NCBI RefSeq assembly: GCF_013141825.1
Contig: NZ_RZNH01000001.1
Span: 124,001-188,000, forward strand
Source of the DNA: Marinifilum caeruleilacunae
Lineage (GTDB): Bacteria; Bacteroidota; Bacteroidia; Bacteroidales; Marinifilaceae
DNA length: 64,000 nucleotides
Reading direction: 5' to 3'
Below are positions 1 through 8,140 of the stretch, piece after piece. The notes under the pieces are model-generated. The model worked only from the letters and a program-made list of their open reading frames with translations. It had not been told where the DNA came from and did not search any database. How positions within the stretch are numbered: position 1 is the first letter of the stretch; every line of letters starts with the position of its first letter. Both the position numbers and the translations under genes were made by a program.

Positions 1-312
1 GCTCCCGAAGTTTTTCTGGAAAGACTGGATAAAAATTTTGAATTCAACATTTATGGTAGCAAGCTTTTTGGTCACAAGGGATTTTTGAGTATTTACAGTG
101 GAATGCAAGTGAAATCGGACTTTACTGCACATCATATCGCAAGCAATATCGTTTCAAAACAGGTATCTGGCGAACTTTTTCAAATCAATTTTGATATCGC
201 TCTTGAGCAACACATTGCCAACAATGTTGTGAGCAGGTCTGAATCGCTTGAAGAGTGGTTGGTGAAAAAGGAAAATGAAAAGCTAATCATCATGACATAC
301 GCTATTATTTAG
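1..312 (+). CDS. C-terminal part of an unrecognised protein (cut by window edge)
   Basis: The reading frame is open from base 1 to the stop at 310-312, giving at least 103 residues. The 5' end lies outside the window. An internal TTG at 85 could be read as a start, but the frame continues upstream without a stop, so I take it as part of a longer gene. The tail is mixed alpha/beta-like with no signal peptide or membrane segment. I do not recognise a family. It lies 19 nt upstream of the SDR gene and may be co-transcribed with it. Confidence 0.6.
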   Translation, partial: APEVFLERLDKNFEFNIYGSKLFGHKGFLSIYSGMQVKSDFTAHHIASNIVSKQVSGELFQINFDIALEQHIANNVVSRSESLEEWLVKKENEKLIIMTYAII

Positions 313-331
313 GATCAGAAGAGAAAAACAA

Positions 332-1120
332 ATGAAAACAATATTAATTACAGGCGCTACCGATGGTTTGGGAAAAGCAGTGGCTCTCGATTTGGCAAAA
401 GATGGTCATCGTTTACTATTGCATGGACGCAATCCTAAACGAGGAGAAGCACTTCTGAAGCAAATTGAAAAAGAAACCGGTAACACCAGGTTGAAATACT
501 ACAATGCCGATTTTGCCGAATTATCACAAATAAAGCAGTTGGCAAAGGAAGTATTGGAGCAAGAACAAGAGCTGGATGTTTTAATCAACAATGCTGGTTT
601 GGGCATTGAAGCATCACGCCGAAGCAGTGAAGATGGGAATGAAATGCTATGGCAGGTGAACTATTTGGGAACCTACATACTAACAAAGCTACTAAGGCCA
701 CTTTTAAAAAAATCGGCTCCTTCGCGAATTGTACAGGTGGCTTCTGCGGGACAAGCGGCTCTTAATTTTGATGATATCAACCAGGAAAAGAACTGGAGCG
801 GTTACCAGGGCTATTGCCAGTCGAAACTGGCGCAAATTATGCTGACAATCGAACTGGCTGATGAATATGCCAAAGATGGAATTAGCATGAACGCTTTGCA
901 TCCGGCCAGTTTAATGCCAACAAAGATTGTGCAGTCGCCAATCGATACCATTCCCGATGGCGTAAAATCGGTGGTAAAACTTGCCGTAAACGAAAAGCTT
1001 GCCAATGCCAGCGGCAAATACTTTTTTAAAAGAACACAGGACAAAGCAGATGCTACTGCTTACGATGAACAAGCCAGGAGGCAACTGATGGAACTTTCGT
1101 TAAAAATGACAGGGGTTTAG
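332..1120 (+). CDS. Short-chain dehydrogenase/reductase (SDR)
   Basis: A 262-residue cytoplasmic NAD(P)-dependent oxidoreductase of the SDR superfamily. The Rossmann motif TGATDGLG is at residues 7-14, NNAG near residue 86, and the catalytic pair is Tyr161-x3-Lys165 (YCQSK). The N-terminal layout, the NYLGTY stretch and the loop before the active-site Tyr resemble the retinol-dehydrogenase/WW-domain oxidoreductase-like SDRs. The substrate cannot be told from sequence. It starts 19 nt after the truncated upstream gene and is followed by a clear terminator, so it is probably the last gene of its transcript. Confidence 0.85.
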   Translation: MKTILITGATDGLGKAVALDLAKDGHRLLLHGRNPKRGEALLKQIEKETGNTRLKYYNADFAELSQIKQLAKEVLEQEQELDVLINNAGLGIEASRRSSEDGNEMLWQVNYLGTYILTKLLRPLLKKSAPSRIVQVASAGQAALNFDDINQEKNWSGYQGYCQSKLAQIMLTIELADEYAKDGISMNALHPASLMPTKIVQSPIDTIPDGVKSVVKLAVNEKLANASGKYFFKRTQDKADATAYDEQARRQLMELSLKMTGV

Positions 1121-1155
1121 AATGACTTGATTGCTGTTAAACTTTGATTTTGGGA

Positions 1156-1188
1156 TTAGCAGCAACTTTTTAGTTGTTGCTAATTTTT
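1156..1188 (+). terminator. Rho-independent terminator after SDR gene
   Basis: A 12-bp stem (11 of 12 paired) at 1156-1167 and 1172-1183 with a TTTT loop is followed by a run of five T. It lies 35 nt after the SDR stop codon. Confidence 0.85.
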
Positions 1189-1325
1189 ATTGTATCCCCA
1201 TTCCCATTCCTGCCATCTTACTGTATTGTTATTCGTGCCTTGCATGTAATCTTTTCGAACTGCTCTAATCTCTCCTTTCGGTGATTTGTATAGATGCAAA
1301 ACATCAAAATATATTACTTTTGCAT

Positions 1326-2240
1326 ATGCAACTTTTCAAAACCATAACAGAATACTGCGATGCCATAGGAATTAAAGCTCCCAGGCACCCACATTTCGAT
1401 ATTCGTCGTTTTGAAGAAAATAGTGAGCATATTCGAACCAAAATGCTAGCCTTCCGCCATGAGTTCTACTTTATTGCTGTGCGGACCTATGGCGAAGGAA
1501 AAGTTCGTTCGGGTCATCATACGAAATTCCCCGAAGGCCTTACCATTTATTTTAATACCCCTTTTCAAATTCAATCCTGGGAGATTGATCAGGATTGGTC
1601 GGGATACTATCTCATTTTTTCGCAAGATTTTCTCAGCTCTTCTCATTATTTCGATAGAATTTTAGATGACTTCCCTTTTCTGAAAATGGATCAATCTTTG
1701 CCTTTTGAAATTGAGCAGGAAAATCTGCCTGATATTTTGAATATTTACGATAAAATTAAGAAGGAATATCTTAGCGATGATGAAGACAAGTTCAATTTTA
1801 TCGAAGTACATGTATTGGACTTGTTGAATCATATCAAAAGGCTTTACCGAAAACAATCGGATGGCAAAAGCATTCAGGAACAAATTCATCGAGCTGACTT
1901 ACAATTATTAAAACGATTCGAAGAATTGGTAAAAACTTGCTTTTGCTGCGAAACAAAAGCTGAAGTGTTGGCAAATCCGCACTCTCCTTCGGATTATGCA
2001 CAGCATTTAAACGTACACCCTAACCACTTGAATGCCGTGGTAAAATCGATCACAGGCCAAACTGCACTAAGCTACATTCACAATCACATTCAGAGACTGG
2101 CAAAGGCCGAATTGGCTCAAACCAATATTAGCGCAAAAGAACTTGCATACAAGCTTCACTTTAGCTCTCCTGCCAAATTCAGTGCTTTCTTTAAAAAACA
2201 TGCAGGACTTACTCCTCTTTCCTATCGTAAAAACAGTTGA
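1326..2240 (+). CDS. AraC-family transcriptional regulator (paralogue A)
   Basis: 304 residues: an N-terminal cupin-like sensing domain (about 1-190) and a C-terminal double HTH of the AraC/XylS type (about 210-304), ending in the usual FFKKHAGLTPLSYRK pattern. An upstream in-frame ATG at 1281 exists, but I chose 1326 because the protein then aligns from its first residue with the paralogue at 6231 (24 of the first 32 residues identical, both 304 aa). A TACTTTTG -7-like box lies only 4 nt before this ATG, so the leader would be very short if that box is used. The regulator is followed directly by a direct-repeat operator and promoter for the tautomerase operon, which it probably controls (inference). 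Confidence 0.85.
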   Translation: MQLFKTITEYCDAIGIKAPRHPHFDIRRFEENSEHIRTKMLAFRHEFYFIAVRTYGEGKVRSGHHTKFPEGLTIYFNTPFQIQSWEIDQDWSGYYLIFSQDFLSSSHYFDRILDDFPFLKMDQSLPFEIEQENLPDILNIYDKIKKEYLSDDEDKFNFIEVHVLDLLNHIKRLYRKQSDGKSIQEQIHRADLQLLKRFEELVKTCFCCETKAEVLANPHSPSDYAQHLNVHPNHLNAVVKSITGQTALSYIHNHIQRLAKAELAQTNISAKELAYKLHFSSPAKFSAFFKKHAGLTPLSYRKNS

Positions 2241-2242
2241 TC

Positions 2243-2306
2243 TTTGAAATTGGCAATTCTTCGTTTGAAATGGGAAATTTCATTCGCTTTTTAGCCATTA
2301 GCTTTG
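2243..2306 (+). promoter_or_regulatory. AraC-type direct-repeat operator and -7 box (promoter 1)
   Basis: TTTGAAAT occurs at 2243-2250 and again, identical, at 2264-2271: a 21-bp period, two helical turns, as in AraC-family sites. A Bacteroidota -7 box TAGCTTTG is at 2299-2306, 56 nt from the first repeat start. There is no good -33 element at the expected spacing, which fits an activator-dependent promoter. The same arrangement recurs at 7148 and 8602. Confidence 0.65.
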
Positions 2307-2402
2307 CATTGTAAAGATCATCAAACAATTCCAAGTGTATTGTACCAGTATCAAACAAGGGGTCATAATTTGACGAGGAATTGTAATTTTTTAGTTTTTA
2401 AC

Positions 2403-2414
2403 TTGTATGTACAA
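2403..2414. promoter_or_regulatory. Palindrome TTGTATGTACAA, candidate operator
   Basis: A near-perfect 12-bp palindrome 53 nt before the tautomerase start. The perfect version, TTGTATATACAA, occurs 37 nt before the SDR at 7296, and both are preceded by AC. Position in the leader and recurrence suggest a repressor site, perhaps for one of the local MarR/GbsR/HxlR proteins (inference). Confidence 0.4.
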
Positions 2415-2467
2415 CTGATGGTTAAAACTATAATACTTCAAAAAAATTGAATTTAAAATAGGAAGAA

Positions 2468-2668
2468 ATGCCAATAATTAACTTTAAAGGTGCGCACCTA
2501 AGCACCGAGCAAAAAAAAGAATTGATCCAAAAATTTACGGAAACAACAAAGGAAGTGACTCATTCGCCCGATCCATTCATCACGGTAATTATAGAAGAAT
2601 ACAGCGATGATAATTTGGGAGTTGGAGGAAAAACTGTGAGTGAAATCAAATCAGAATTAAAAAAATAA
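2468..2668 (+). CDS. 4-oxalocrotonate tautomerase-like protein
   Basis: 66 residues, the usual size of a 4-OT subunit. Met1 is followed by Pro2, which becomes the N-terminal catalytic proline (PIINFKGA) after Met removal. The helix LSTEQKKELIQKFTE and the later strand TVIIEEY fit the beta-alpha-beta fold. Members catalyse keto-enol tautomerisation on small oxo acids as hexamers or trimers; the substrate here is unknown. It is 4 nt upstream of an SDR-like gene, forming a two-gene operon under promoter 1 and the palindrome at 2403. Confidence 0.85.
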   Translation: MPIINFKGAHLSTEQKKELIQKFTETTKEVTHSPDPFITVIIEEYSDDNLGVGGKTVSEIKSELKK

Positions 2669-2672
2669 AGAG

Positions 2673-3266
2673 ATGAAAAAGCTTGTATTAGTTGGCTCAA
2701 CAGGAGTTATTGGAAAAAAAGTAAAAGAGTTGTTTGGTACAGACTATGAGGTAATCAGCGTAAACCGAACAAGCGGAGACTATCAATTAGATATGGCAGA
2801 TGCAGAAGCCGTAGAAAGTATGTTCAAAGAAATTGGAGGTTTTGATGCACTAATTTCTACCAGTGGATATGGCAAATGGGCAAGCATTGATGAGCACAGC
2901 ATTCAGGATTTCCACGATGGTTTAAACAGCAAATTAATGGGACAAGTAAACCTGGTAATGATTGGAAGAAAATATGCCAATGCAGGTGCCAGCTTTGCAG
3001 TTTCGACTGGTATTTTGGCACAGTACCCGGTTGAAGGAGGTTTGTCCTTAGGAATGATTAATGCTGGATTAGAAGCATTTGTACGTGGTGCGGCTCTTGA
3101 AATGAAAGAGATGAATATTAATGCCGTGAGTCCTTCTTTTGCAAAAGAAACCATGGAATTAATGGGTATGGATTCAACTTCAGGAGTACCTGCAATTGAG
3201 TTTGCAAAATTATACAAGGAAGCCATTGAATCTGGGAAATCGGGTGAGGTTTATCATGTTTCGTAA
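2673..3266 (+). CDS. Short SDR-like NAD(P)-binding protein
   Basis: 197 residues with an N-terminal Rossmann glycine motif (GSTGVIGK, residues 8-15). It belongs to the small atypical SDRs of about 200 residues, in which the classical YxxxK catalytic pair is not visible; the segment GGLSLGMINAGLEAF occupies that place. Its reaction is therefore uncertain. It starts 4 nt after the tautomerase gene and surely shares its message. A hairpin about 40 nt downstream probably ends the operon. Confidence 0.8.
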   Translation: MKKLVLVGSTGVIGKKVKELFGTDYEVISVNRTSGDYQLDMADAEAVESMFKEIGGFDALISTSGYGKWASIDEHSIQDFHDGLNSKLMGQVNLVMIGRKYANAGASFAVSTGILAQYPVEGGLSLGMINAGLEAFVRGAALEMKEMNINAVSPSFAKETMELMGMDSTSGVPAIEFAKLYKEAIESGKSGEVYHVS

Positions 3267-3305
3267 GTGATATAGATCTTTAAAACAGACTGTTTGATTT
3301 TGGAA

Positions 3306-3337
3306 AGTGGGGAATTTTGACTACGCCCCACTCTCTT
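3306..3337 (+). terminator. Probable terminator after tautomerase/SDR operon
   Basis: A perfect 7-bp GC-rich stem (AGTGGGG at 3306-3312, CCCCACT at 3326-3332) with a 13-nt loop is followed by the T-rich CTCTTT. Confidence 0.6.
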
Positions 3338-3431
3338 TAATACAAAACAAAAGTTTGATTCAATTCCAAGTTAAATTATTTCACTTCCAACCTTTAAATT
3401 TTCGAATAATCATTCACAAAAGAATGTAATC

Positions 3432-4313
3432 ATGAACATCAATTTAAATGCTTACAAAGAGCAGATTGATTTACATCAAAAATTCACTCCAAATCTCAAT
3501 AATAATTCACTTGATGAATTGTTAACTACATTAATTGAAGAGCCCAGTGGGATGTCATTGTTAAGCCAACTCGATTTAATAAATGGGAATTATTCTCAAA
3601 GAGATTTGATCAGGGCATTGTTAACAGTAAGACCATCGGGAAATTTACCAGACTCCCTGGTTGGATTAGTAGATTCAATGCTTCAAGATGAATTAAAGCA
3701 CAAAAACATCACCAATCATCAGGATATTCCTCGAATTACAAGCGATAATCCTGCCAGTAAATCTATTAGTGTTTGGGATGGTGATATTTCAACATTGAAA
3801 ATAGATGCCATTGTAAATGCTGCCAATAAGCAGATGGAAGGTTGTTTTGTTCCATTTCACAACTGCATTGACAATGTAATTCATAACGCTGCCGGAGTGA
3901 TGCTGAGAGAAGATTGTGCAACAGTAATGAACTTACAGGGAGAATTGGAACAAACTGGTAAGGCCAAAATCACCAGAGGATACAATTTACCAGCCCAATA
4001 TGTTTTACATACCGTAGGTCCTATTATTCGCGGTGCTCGACCTAATCTCCTTGATGCAAAGAAATTGGCAAACTCTTATGAATCTTGCCTGAATTTGGCC
4101 AAAGAATACGGACACATTAAATCCATTGCCTTCTGCAGCATTTCCACCGGAGTTTTCGGATATCCGCTTGAAGATGCAGCAAAAATTGCACTATCAACGG
4201 TTACCGATTGGTTACAAAATAATCCTAACAGCATAGAACACATTGTATTTAACACCTTTGGACAGAGTGCAACAGATACATACATGAACTTATTAAAAGA
4301 TTGGAGGGAATAG
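3432..4313 (+). CDS. Zinc-dependent macrodomain ADP-ribosyl hydrolase
   Basis: 293 residues: a helical N-terminal extension (about 1-105) and a macrodomain (about 106-293). The ADP-ribose-binding core shows GDIS at 117-120 and NAANKQMEGC at 129-138. The motif GCFVPFHNCIDN places Cys138, His143 and Cys145, which fits the metal ligands of the zinc-dependent macrodomain class found next to class-M sirtuins. Such enzymes remove mono-ADP-ribose from proteins. The gene is separated by one nucleotide from a SirTM-type gene, so writer and eraser are probably translated together. Family assignment is strong. The target is unknown, because the usual GcvH-like and lipoate-ligase neighbours are absent here. 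Confidence 0.85.
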   Translation: MNINLNAYKEQIDLHQKFTPNLNNNSLDELLTTLIEEPSGMSLLSQLDLINGNYSQRDLIRALLTVRPSGNLPDSLVGLVDSMLQDELKHKNITNHQDIPRITSDNPASKSISVWDGDISTLKIDAIVNAANKQMEGCFVPFHNCIDNVIHNAAGVMLREDCATVMNLQGELEQTGKAKITRGYNLPAQYVLHTVGPIIRGARPNLLDAKKLANSYESCLNLAKEYGHIKSIAFCSISTGVFGYPLEDAAKIALSTVTDWLQNNPNSIEHIVFNTFGQSATDTYMNLLKDWRE

Positions 4314-4314
4314 A

Positions 4315-5142
4315 ATGAATATCGAGAAAGCAATTCAAGCCATATCTTCGGCAGATGCAATATTAATTGGGGCCGGAGCGGGCATGTCAGTTCCGGCTGG
4401 TATTGATTTAATGGATCAGGAAAGTTTTGCCAAGAACTATCCTGCTATGCTTCAATATGGATTTACTTTTGGATACCAACTTATGGGTTATCCTTATCAG
4501 GACGACAGATTGAGATGGGGTTATTTGTCGACAAGTTTGAACAACATGCTTCAACTAGGTAAGGATAAATCCTATCAAAACTTACTACAATTGGTCAAAG
4601 ACAAAGAGTATTTTGTATTAACTACAAACATTGACAGACTCTTTCATAAAAATGATTTTCCCGAAGATAAAATTTATACACCTCAAGGGGATACATTTTA
4701 CTTTCAATGCAAATTACCTTGCACAGATGAAGTATGGGATGCTCGGGAGCAAATTCAGGAAATGGCAAAAAATGTTGATCCTAAAACTCAATATTTAACA
4801 AATGAAGATTTAATTCCACGATGCCCTAACTGCGGAGGTGAAGTGTATATGAATGTTAGAAGTGGAGGTTTTTTCATTGATGATCCATATGAACAAGGTG
4901 CAAAGAATCTCAATAATTGGTTAAAAAAGAACAGTCATAAAAAACTACTTTTTCTTGAGATTGGTGTAGGTTATAATACACCAGGGGTTATTCGCTACCC
5001 TTTTGAGAACATGTACAATCAATTGCAAGATGCTGATTTTATTCGAATCAATGCTGATTATTCGGATGTTCCTGAAGGAGGTATCGGTTTAAAAATGGAT
5101 ATAGAATCAGCTTTGGATTATTTCTTAAGTAATCAGGAATAA
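4315..5142 (+). CDS. Class-M sirtuin (SirTM), protein ADP-ribosyltransferase-like
   Basis: 275 residues of the Sir2 family. NAD-binding motif GAGAGMS at 19-25, TNID at 104-107 (Asn105, Asp107), and a four-cysteine zinc ribbon at Cys132, Cys136, Cys170 and Cys173 (CPNC). Where deacetylase sirtuins carry the catalytic His, this protein reads TPQGD with Gln124. That is the SirTM signature, a class described as mono-ADP-ribosylating and not deacetylating. The start ATG overlaps the end of a GGAGGG-containing stretch that lies inside the macrodomain gene. The usual GcvH-L and LplA2 partners are missing around it. Confidence 0.85.
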   Translation: MNIEKAIQAISSADAILIGAGAGMSVPAGIDLMDQESFAKNYPAMLQYGFTFGYQLMGYPYQDDRLRWGYLSTSLNNMLQLGKDKSYQNLLQLVKDKEYFVLTTNIDRLFHKNDFPEDKIYTPQGDTFYFQCKLPCTDEVWDAREQIQEMAKNVDPKTQYLTNEDLIPRCPNCGGEVYMNVRSGGFFIDDPYEQGAKNLNNWLKKNSHKKLLFLEIGVGYNTPGVIRYPFENMYNQLQDADFIRINADYSDVPEGGIGLKMDIESALDYFLSNQE

Positions 5143-5179
5143 AATGTAGGCCCAATAGCTTCTTGTAAATTTTAATCAA

Positions 5180-5614
5180 GTGAGTAAACTATCCAAAATA
5201 TCGCGGGAATGTTGCCTGTACTTTACAGCCAATTCCTTTGTCCGAATCATAAGTGAAATGGCAGATGAAGAATTCAGATTTATTGGTTTGGCTCCCTCCT
5301 ATGCATATCTAATGTTATTGGTGGTTGATCAACCCGGATCAAGTCAAAATGAATTGAGTAAAAAAATGAATCTAAAATCTTCAACACTCACTCGATTTTT
5401 TGATAAGTTGGTGCAACGAGGCTTGGTGGAAAGGATTCAAAACGGACGTGAAATAAACATTTACGCCACCGATAAAGGGCATAAAACAAGAGTTTTAATT
5501 GACTCAGCATTAAACAACTTGCACAAAAAGTATAGCCTGGTTCTTGGTGAGAATTTTGCAACAAAGCTTACTGCAGATATCAATAAGGCTACAAATTTCA
5601 TGAATGGTGAGTAA
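5180..5614 (+). CDS. MarR-family transcriptional regulator
   Basis: 144 residues with a central winged HTH: the helix LSKKMNLKSSTLTRFFDKL is followed by the wing GLVERIQNGREINIYATDKG. It starts at GTG 5180; there is no upstream ATG in frame. The start codon lies in an imperfect CTTG...CAAG inverted repeat (about 5171-5181), which might allow autoregulation (inference). N-terminal cysteines (ECC) could make it redox-sensitive, but that is not shown by sequence alone. It follows the SirTM pair by 37 nt and precedes a second regulator. Confidence 0.8.
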   Translation: MSKLSKISRECCLYFTANSFVRIISEMADEEFRFIGLAPSYAYLMLLVVDQPGSSQNELSKKMNLKSSTLTRFFDKLVQRGLVERIQNGREINIYATDKGHKTRVLIDSALNNLHKKYSLVLGENFATKLTADINKATNFMNGE

Positions 5615-5639
5615 TACATGTCAATATTGATAGACTCTA

Positions 5640-5655
5640 TACTTTGTACCAAATA
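5640..5655. promoter_or_regulatory. Imperfect palindrome before GbsR-like gene
   Basis: TACTTTGTACCAAATA matches its own reverse complement at 12 of 16 positions and lies 22 nt before the start at 5678, where an autoregulatory site would be expected. It also resembles a -7 box with one base of odd spacing. Confidence 0.3.
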
Positions 5656-5677
5656 CTTATTTATTGAATAAAAAAGA

Positions 5678-6157
5678 ATGAATCATCAAAAAAATCTCGA
5701 AAGCAAAAAGCAATTGATTGTTGAAGAGTACGGAGCATTCCTGGAAAAACATGAAAAGCTAGCGCCTGTTGCAGCCAGAATAGTATCCTTATTGCTGATA
5801 GACAATAAAAATGCTCTAACTTTTGATGAACTGCGTCACTCCCTGCATGCGAGTAAAAGTACTGTATCAACCAATTTAAAGCACTTAGAAGATGCTGGTT
5901 TTGTGGAGTATTTCACCAAATCATGCGATCGAAAAAGGCATTTTCAATTGTCTAAAAGTGCTTGCAAAAACAGACAGGATGAGATGCTAAAATTATTTCA
6001 AGCAGAATTAAGCATCTTAAAAAAAATCATCGATTATAAATCTGAAATCAATCAGTTTTCTGATTCTTCAAAACAAAATCACCTCAAGGGCAATGAGGTT
6101 CAGTATTCAGAGTATTTGACAGATCTGATTGAGTTTTTAAGTCAGCACGAATATTAA
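5678..6157 (+). CDS. GbsR/MarR-type transcriptional regulator
   Basis: 159 residues. The N-terminus (IVEEYGAFLEKHEKLAPVAARIVSLLL) matches the opening of GbsR-type MarR proteins. An HTH follows (FDELRHSLHASKSTVSTNLKHLEDAGFVEYF), then a helical dimerisation tail. GbsR proteins are dimeric, effector-responsive repressors; the ligand cannot be predicted. It lies between another MarR gene and an AraC gene, so three regulators follow each other in 2 kb. Confidence 0.8.
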   Translation: MNHQKNLESKKQLIVEEYGAFLEKHEKLAPVAARIVSLLLIDNKNALTFDELRHSLHASKSTVSTNLKHLEDAGFVEYFTKSCDRKRHFQLSKSACKNRQDEMLKLFQAELSILKKIIDYKSEINQFSDSSKQNHLKGNEVQYSEYLTDLIEFLSQHEY

Positions 6158-6230
6158 AAAGATCTGGAATTGTTGTGGTAGCATCCATGTATATTTAGGC
6201 ATTTTGTATATTTGAGGAAAATCAAATGAT

Positions 6231-7145
6231 ATGCACCACTTCAAAACCATTAGCGAATATTGCAAGGCCATAGGAATTTCCAATCCAAAACACCCGCATT
6301 TCGATATTCGCAGTTTTGAAGAAAATATGGGAAAGGTGGTGTCGCAAATGCCTCCTTTTCGTCATGAATTCTACTCCATTGCCATAAAAGCTAATGGTGG
6401 CGGAAAAGCAATAACGGGGCATCATACCGATTTTCCTGAAGGGGTGACCATCTTTTTCAACTCTCCTTTTCAAATCCTTTCCTGGGATATTGTTCCCGAT
6501 TGGTCGGGATATTACATCATGATTTCACAGGATTTTCTGGCATCATCACATCACTTCGACAGACTTTTGGAAGATTTTCCATTCCTAAAAATTGACGAAT
6601 CCATTCCATTTGAGATCAACCAGAACGAATTGCCTGAAATTCTGCGCATTTTTAAAAGAATCCAGGAAGAATATCAAAGTGAAAATGATGATAAGTTTGC
6701 TTTTATCCATTCTTACCTGATTTTATTGCTGAACCAGGTTAAAAGATTGTTCACTAAACAAGTTGATGCAAAAACAGCCAGTGAACAATTTCGATCGGCC
6801 GATTTAAAACTTTTATCTCGTTTTCAGAAATTGGTTAAAATTAGCTTCTATCCCGATGCCAAAACCGAAACCTTTGCCAACCTGCATTCTCCTACTTATT
6901 ATGCACAAGTATTGAGTGTACATCCCAACCATTTAAATGCAGTGGTAAAGTCGATTACAGGCAAAACAGCACTAAACCACATTCATCATCATATTCTTAA
7001 ACTGGCCAAAGCCGAACTGCTTCAAACCACAGCCAGCGTTAAAGAAATTGCCTACTCTTTGCATTTCGAATCGCCTAATAACTTTAGCGCATTTTTCAAA
7101 AAAAATACGGGTGTAACCCCTCTATCCTACCGCAAAAACCAATAA
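6231..7145 (+). CDS. AraC-family transcriptional regulator (paralogue B)
   Basis: 304 residues with the same layout as the regulator at 1326: cupin-like N-terminus and C-terminal AraC double HTH ending FFKKNTGVTPLSYRK. The two proteins are clearly paralogues along the whole length. A -7-like box TATATTTG lies at 6207-6214, 16 nt before the ATG. As with paralogue A, the stop codon is followed within 3 nt by a TTTGAAAT direct repeat and promoter for the next gene, which points to a duplicated regulator-plus-target unit. Confidence 0.85.
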   Translation: MHHFKTISEYCKAIGISNPKHPHFDIRSFEENMGKVVSQMPPFRHEFYSIAIKANGGGKAITGHHTDFPEGVTIFFNSPFQILSWDIVPDWSGYYIMISQDFLASSHHFDRLLEDFPFLKIDESIPFEINQNELPEILRIFKRIQEEYQSENDDKFAFIHSYLILLLNQVKRLFTKQVDAKTASEQFRSADLKLLSRFQKLVKISFYPDAKTETFANLHSPTYYAQVLSVHPNHLNAVVKSITGKTALNHIHHHILKLAKAELLQTTASVKEIAYSLHFESPNNFSAFFKKNTGVTPLSYRKNQ

Positions 7146-7147
7146 TC

Positions 7148-7211
7148 TTTGAAATTTATACTTCTTGCTTTATAATTAAAAAGCCTCTACACTCCTAACT
7201 CCTTAGTTTTG
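7148..7211 (+). promoter_or_regulatory. AraC-type direct-repeat operator and -7 box (promoter 2)
   Basis: TTTGAAAT at 7148-7155 and TTTATAAT (6 of 8) at 7169-7176 have a 21-bp period. The -7 box TAGTTTTG at 7204-7211 starts exactly 56 nt after the first repeat start, as in promoter 1. A 22-bp stretch from 7146 is identical to 8600-8621 in promoter 3. Confidence 0.65.
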
Positions 7212-7246
7212 CTATACCAATTCGATATACAAATATTTCTTAATAC

Positions 7247-7258
7247 TTGTATATACAA
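7247..7258. promoter_or_regulatory. Perfect palindrome TTGTATATACAA, candidate operator
   Basis: A perfect 12-bp palindrome 37 nt before the SDR start. The related TTGTATGTACAA is at 2403-2414 in the leader of the other regulator-linked operon. Confidence 0.4.
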
Positions 7259-7295
7259 TTAAAGAGTCAGTATCGTATTAATTAAAGAATAAAAA

Positions 7296-8129
7296 ATGGA
7301 GAAAAAAGTTTGGTTCATCACCGGAGCATCATCTGGTTTTGGAAAAGCATTAGCAGAATATGGCATCCAACAAGGACATCAGGTAATTATTAGCGCACGC
7401 CGCATCGAAATCTTAAAAAGCATAAAAGAGCTTGCACCCAATCAGGTTGAGGCCATTCAAATGGATGTAAACCAGAAGGAACAAATCGAAAGTGCACTGA
7501 ATTTAACGATTAAAAAGTTTGGTCGAGTTGATGTTTTATTTAACAATGCAGGATATGGAATGGTAGGAGCCATTGAAGAAACATCCTTAGAAGATTTACG
7601 TGCCCAGTTTGAAACCAATTTCTTTGGTGCTGTCCAGGTAATTCAAAGCTTTCTGCCTCAATTTCGCAAACAGAAAAGTGGCACCATTGTGAACATTAGC
7701 AGTAGCGTTGGACAATTTTCTATGCCTGGTTTTGGCCCCTATTCGGCTTCTAAGTTTGCATTGGAAGGAATATCTGAAGCCCTGGCAGGAGAAATGGCAG
7801 CCTTTGGCGTGAGAGTTTTAATTGTTGAGCCAGGTGCCTTTCATACAGGTTTTGCTGGTAGTGCATTTAAACATACACCAGTAATGGAGGAATATCACGA
7901 CAGTGTAGGCGGAGTAAGAGAGTTTGTGAAAAATGCTGCTGAGCAAGGCGTAGGAAGCGATCCTAATAAATTGCCTTTTGCAATCGATCAGGCATTACAA
8001 AGTGAGAATATGCCCTTGCGCCTACAATTGGGCGAGGATGCAGTTGAAACAGTTCGCGCTCATTCCATTCAACTTTTAGAAGATATGAAAGAATGGGAAG
8101 ATGTTTCCAAAAATGTAAAATTCGATTAA
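7296..8129 (+). CDS. Short-chain dehydrogenase/reductase (SDR)
   Basis: 277 residues, a classical SDR. TGASSGFG is at residues 9-16, NNAG at 84-87, the catalytic Ser is in NISSS near 138, and the pair is Tyr149-x3-Lys153. After the core there is a C-terminal extension (VGSDPNKLPFAI...) seen in SDRs annotated as oxidoreductases of about 280 residues. The substrate is unknown. It sits behind promoter 2 and a perfect palindrome and is followed after 11 nt by a lipoprotein gene, probably on the same message. Confidence 0.87.
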   Translation: MEKKVWFITGASSGFGKALAEYGIQQGHQVIISARRIEILKSIKELAPNQVEAIQMDVNQKEQIESALNLTIKKFGRVDVLFNNAGYGMVGAIEETSLEDLRAQFETNFFGAVQVIQSFLPQFRKQKSGTIVNISSSVGQFSMPGFGPYSASKFALEGISEALAGEMAAFGVRVLIVEPGAFHTGFAGSAFKHTPVMEEYHDSVGGVREFVKNAAEQGVGSDPNKLPFAIDQALQSENMPLRLQLGEDAVETVRAHSIQLLEDMKEWEDVSKNVKFD

Positions 8130-8140
8130 AACAATCTACG

